Shown here: one piece after another, positions 5,205 to 7,483 of the stretch
Layout: each line of letters opens with the position of its first letter
How positions within the stretch are numbered: the stretch's first letter is position 1
Assembly: GCA_964194935.1 (NCBI GenBank)
Contig: CAXMOL010000001.1
Coordinates: forward strand, 1-7,483
Length of the DNA stretch: 7,483 bases
Origin: JACZWZ01 sp964194935
Lineage (GTDB): Bacteria; Actinomycetota; Acidimicrobiia; Spongiisociales; UBA11373
Direction: 5' to 3'
The notes under the pieces: model-generated
Told to the model about the DNA's origin: nothing
Databases searched by the model: none
What the model saw: the letters and a program-made list of their open reading frames with translations, nothing else
Made by a program: the position numbers and the translations under genes

Positions 5205-6314
5205 ATGTCGCACGAGGTCGTTGCGGTCGAGTGGGAAGGGCGTCCGGTAGACGCGTTCGTGCCGGCTCCTCTCTCCAAGGTCGGTCAGCTCGGTTCGTCG
5301 GCTCGACTTGATGCGGCGCGGGCCGAGGGGGTGCTGAGCGCCACTGCGGTCCAGCACGATTCTCGGCTCGAAGTTGCTGCTCGCCTGCTGCTGCGAGCTG
5401 AAGGAGTGGCCTCCAGCCGAATCGAAGCGATCGATGCTCCCGCCGAGCTCGTCGCTGTCGCGGACGTCGACCCGTCGGTGGTCGGGCCGGCTGCTGAGGT
5501 CGCGGACAACCTTCGTGCCCTTGACGCGGCCTTGGCCCATGAGGGCCCGCTCACCTGTGAAGACCTATGGCAGTGGCACCGGATCTTGATGGCGTCGGCA
5601 GATCTCGACGACCACCTCAAGGGTGCGTGGCGGGATCGCCTCGGTTGGGTCGGCGGTCCAACACCACATCGGGCGGCGTACGTCGCCGCGCCCGAAGACC
5701 GCATCGACGCTCTGATGGTGGACGTGGTGAACTATGCAAGCAATCCGTCTCACGACCCAGTTACCACCGCAGCGCTCCTGCATGCCCAGTTCGAGACGAT
5801 CCACCCGTTTGCCGACGGCAATGGACGAATAGGGCGACTGCTGATCAGCTGGGCACTGCGGCGCCACGGCGGAGCTGTGATCCCGCCGCCGGTGTCGGTG
5901 GCGTTCCTTCGTGATGTCGGCGGCTATCTGTCGGGCCTGACGATGTACCGCACCATCGGCCCTGACGACTGGATTCGCTGGTTCGCGAACACACTCGAAC
6001 ATGCGGCAACCTCAGCTACAGCGACTCTCATCGCCGTAGCTGATCTTGTCGCCTCATGGCCGGCCCGTCTCGAGGGCATCCGGTCCGATGCCGCTGCTCG
6101 TCGACTGGTCGATCACGTGGTCATGCACCCCGCCTTCGACGTAGAGACCGCGGTCGGCCTACTCGACGTCAGCCGTCCGACGGCCCGAACCGCACTCGAA
6201 GCTCTCACAGAACGCGGAGTGTTGCGCCGAGCCGACTTACCCGGGACAGGCGACCTCGGACGACCACGCAACTGGTGGGTCGCCGGAGAACTCCTCGACC
6301 TCCTCGTTCGCTGA
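5205..6314 (+). CDS. Class II Fic-family AMP-transferase with C-terminal winged helix
   Basis: A complete 369-residue Fic protein from the ATG at 5205, which has AGAAGGGA just upstream; an in-frame TTG at 5187 is a poorer start. Near residues 55-75 it has the Fic_N pattern RLLLRAEGVASSRIEAI. Its SSRIE (70-74) fits the (S/T)xxxE inhibitory motif of class II Fic proteins, whose Glu blocks the ATP site. The Fic core carries HPFADGNGRIGR (200-211), matching the catalytic HxFx(D/E)GNGRxxR completely, with His200 as general base. At about residues 300-365 lies a winged-helix-like segment (VETAVGLLDVSRPTARTALE, then LTERGVLRR). Such enzymes transfer AMP from ATP onto Ser/Thr/Tyr hydroxyls of target proteins; the target is unknown. 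No antitoxin gene is adjacent, as expected for self-inhibited forms. It stands alone between two tRNA fragments. Confidence 0.93.
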   Translation: MSHEVVAVEWEGRPVDAFVPAPLSKVGQLGSSARLDAARAEGVLSATAVQHDSRLEVAARLLLRAEGVASSRIEAIDAPAELVAVADVDPSVVGPAAEVADNLRALDAALAHEGPLTCEDLWQWHRILMASADLDDHLKGAWRDRLGWVGGPTPHRAAYVAAPEDRIDALMVDVVNYASNPSHDPVTTAALLHAQFETIHPFADGNGRIGRLLISWALRRHGGAVIPPPVSVAFLRDVGGYLSGLTMYRTIGPDDWIRWFANTLEHAATSATATLIAVADLVASWPARLEGIRSDAAARRLVDHVVMHPAFDVETAVGLLDVSRPTARTALEALTERGVLRRADLPGTGDLGRPRNWWVAGELLDLLVR

Positions 6315-6406
6315 ACCACTCCCACCCTCTCCCACGACACCGTCCCAGATCGCCGGACAGAAGAGCATCGACACGGTGCCAGACACCAGACCCGTTCGAA
6401 TCTCAG

Positions 6407-6613
6407 GTGCACCTAGACGGCGGCGGCGTTGTGGCCTTTGAGGTGAAGGCCGCGCAGCGAGTGGGAACGAAAGAGCTTGGTCCGCTGCGAAAGCTCCGCG
6501 ACGCGCTCGGCCCGGCGTTTCTCGCCGGTATCGCACTCCACCTCGGAGAACGTTCCTACACAGCGGAGGACCGGATCCATGTCGTGCCCGTCGACCGGCT
6601 CTGGTCGCCATGA
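6407..6613 (+). pseudogene. 3' remnant of a DUF4143/AAA_14 ATPase gene
   Basis: About 68 codons that read as the C-terminal end of an AAA_14/DUF4143 ATP-binding protein: a strand pair with GGGVVAFEVKA, then LGPLRKLRDALGPAFLAGIA, LHLGERSYTAEDRIHVVPVD and a terminal RLWSP. The FEVKA carries the E-x-K of the nuclease-like fold in that domain. Full-length relatives are about 400 residues with a Walker A ATPase at the N-terminus; none of that is present, because the frame upstream runs antiparallel in style and overlaps the Fic gene. The GTG at 6407 is not supported as a start by any ribosome site. The junction therefore lies between the Fic stop (6314) and about 6407. DUF4143 genes are common accessory-island cargo. 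It is almost certainly not functional. Confidence 0.75.
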
Positions 6614-6623
6614 CCGTGCCGGC

Positions 6624-6659
6624 CATCCCATCCAGCATCCCATCCAGCATCCCATCTAC
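6624..6659. repeat. Three tandem copies of a 12-bp unit
   Basis: CATCCCATCCAG occurs at 6624-6635 and 6636-6647, followed by a variant, CATCCCATCTAC, at 6648-6659. It lies between the DUF4143 remnant and the second tRNA fragment. The copy number is too low and the unit too short for CRISPR. It may be slippage-prone or part of an integrase-binding region. Confidence 0.7.
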
Positions 6660-6739
6660 TCCACGGACGGGGCCGGATTTGGAGGATCGGGCCAGACCGG
6701 ATCGTCTTTGTTTGTACGGGTCGGACGATCTTCTCGGTC

Positions 6740-6784
6740 TTCACACGGCAGAGGTCGAGGGTTCAAGTCTCTCATCGCCCACCA
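6740..6784 (+). other. tRNA-Val 3' fragment B, probable attachment site next to integrase gene
   Basis: Layout of a tRNA 3' part with all parts intact: anticodon loop TTCACAC (anticodon CAC, Val); 3' anticodon strand GGCAG; variable loop AGGTC; T-arm GAGGG-TTCAAGT-CTCTC, fully paired with one G-U; 3' acceptor strand ATCGCCC; discriminator A; and encoded CCA (6782-6784). The expected 5' acceptor strand GGGCGAT and a D-arm are absent upstream, and the bases where the 5' anticodon strand should be pair poorly. It is thus a partial tRNA copy, as left by tRNA-targeting integrative elements. The integrase reading frame begins 15 bp after the CCA. Confidence 0.8.
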
Positions 6785-6799
6785 ACAAAACCCCAGGTC

Positions 6800-7348
6800 G
6801 TGAGCCGCTTGCCGTCCGGTGTGCGTCGCCGCGGTGACCGTTTCCAAGCCCGTTGGCGCGACCAGTCCGGTCGAGAACGCTCCATCACCTTCGCCACCGC
6901 TGACGAGGCGGCTACTTATCTGCTGGCTCTGCGTACCGGCACTCTCCCTGTTACCGAGTCGGCGACGGTGCGGGAGTGGTGTGAGCGCTGGCGTGCCACC
7001 GCCCAGGGTCGACCCTCGACACTTGTTCGAGATGACAGCTACCTGCGAACTCACTTCCTGCTCACGTTTGGTGACCGCCCAATCGATCAGATCACGACCT
7101 GGGAGCTTCAGGAATGGGTCACGACGTTGCGGGAGCGCTTGGCTCCCGCCAGCGTGCACAAGGTCCATATAGCGGCATCGAAGATCTTCGCGGCTGCCCT
7201 TGCCGCCCGGACTATTGCTGTGAACCCGGCCCGTGACGTTCAGCTCCCTGCAGTGCCTGAGTCGCTCAACCCCGCGCTGGCCGAGGAGATCTACGCCCCC
7301 GAGGTGTTCGGCCGATCGGGGAGCGATCTGGTCATCGTGGAGGACTAA
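6800..7348 (+). pseudogene. Tyrosine integrase, N-terminal part only
   Basis: A 182-codon frame from GTG at 6800 that reads as the first half of an actinobacterial phage-type tyrosine recombinase. Residues 1-50 form the arm-binding domain (RRRGDRFQARWRDQSGRERS, then FATADEAATYL). Residues 55-150 form the helical core-binding domain (VREWCERWRATAQGRPSTLV, then YLRTHFLLTFGDRPIDQIT, then SVHKVHIAASKIFAAALAAR and VNPARDVQLPAV). Integrase-like sequence fades after about residue 152, and a TAA follows at residue 183. The catalytic domain with Arg, His-x-x-Arg and the Tyr nucleophile is missing, against a usual length near 370-400. It could still bind att DNA but cannot recombine. Its position directly beside a tRNA 3' fragment is where such integrases sit. 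The start lacks a clear ribosome site. Confidence 0.85.
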
Positions 7349-7413
7349 GGCTCAGGCGACGAGCGGTTCGCAGCCGCGGATTTGCCTGCGGTTGTTGAGA
7401 AGCACGGCTTGAC

Positions 7414-7420
7414 AAGGGAG
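7414..7420 (+). promoter_or_regulatory. Ribosome binding site for the right-edge gene
   Basis: AAGGGAG lies 6 nt before the ATG at 7427, a good Shine-Dalgarno match and spacing. It is the main support for a start there. Confidence 0.55.
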
Positions 7421-7426
7421 TGCGTC

Positions 7427-7483
7427 ATGGACGATGTGAACTTGGTGGGACTTCCCATCGGGATCGGCATCGTGATTGGGGGA
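7427..7483 (+). CDS. Start of a gene running off the right edge, membrane-type N-terminus
   Basis: Only 19 codons are visible: MDDVNLVGLPIGIGIVIGG. The start has a good ribosome site (AAGGGAG). The hydrophobic Gly/Ile-rich run after a short acidic head looks like the beginning of a first membrane helix. No family can be named from this. The frame is the same as that of the truncated integrase upstream, and the 78 bp between the integrase TAA and this ATG is also open. The visible part could therefore instead be the continuation of a longer, interrupted frame. Confidence 0.5.
   Translation, partial: MDDVNLVGLPIGIGIVIGG

Larger units (their letters stand above)
4839..6784 (+). mobile_element. 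Putative small integrated island bounded by tRNA-Val fragments
   Basis: The segment between two direct, diverged copies of the tRNA-Val 3' part carries a Fic gene, the 3' remnant of a DUF4143 ATPase gene and a 12-bp tandem repeat, all of them accessory-type content. A truncated integrase gene abuts the right-hand copy. The simplest reading is cargo left between two att sites of one or two related elements that used the same tRNA target. There is no integrase inside the segment, so it could not move alone. The boundary copies are diverged, so the event is old or the copies came from separate insertions. Confidence 0.45.

Noticed and set aside
6624..6659. CRISPR-like array
   Set aside because: The units are 12 bp, directly adjacent and without spacers; this is a simple tandem repeat.
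6656..7168. Minus-strand 170-codon open frame containing WAMRDLNPRPLPCED
   Set aside because: That peptide is the antisense translation of the tRNA 3' part at 6740-6784, a well-known type of false protein. The rest is the shadow of the integrase frame.

Overview
The window is GC-rich, with codon use strongly biased to G/C in third positions, GTG starts and actinobacterial-type proteins. It most likely comes from an actinobacterium; I cannot place it more precisely from the sequence. No plasmid origin, rRNA, complete tRNA or CRISPR array is visible.

Left part (1-3981), metal/stress locus. The window opens inside a membrane-anchored dCache sensor protein that stops right after its last membrane helix. 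Next, on the minus strand, come a DsrE-like sulfur-relay protein and a small SHOCT-domain membrane protein. They are divergent from a large plus-strand gene for a P1B-3 (CopB-type) copper-transporting ATPase with a His-rich N-terminus. The roughly 300-base divergent intergenic region holds a 7-4-7 palindrome and a C-tract dyad, both candidate metalloregulator sites. The probable shared job is copper export plus handling of thiol/sulfur stress, but only the ATPase assignment is firm.

Middle part (3982-5204) is 1.2 kb without a convincing gene. It contains a perfect 18-bp palindrome, a GGGGATTCCCC dyad, a short direct repeat, a 45-nt fragment identical in layout to the 3' part of a valine tRNA, and a strong GC hairpin.

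Right part (4839-7483), mobile-island remains. Two direct copies of the tRNA-Val 3' part (4839-4883 and 6740-6784, 38 of 45 positions identical) bracket a class II Fic-domain AMP-transferase with its own winged helix and an upstream palindrome, the last ~68 codons of a DUF4143/AAA_14 ATPase, and a 12-bp tandem repeat. Immediately after the second copy lies a tyrosine integrase cut off before its catalytic domain. tRNA-end att sites, an abutting integrase and toxin-like or accessory cargo are the classical architecture of integrated elements, here degraded. A new membrane-type ORF begins at the right edge.
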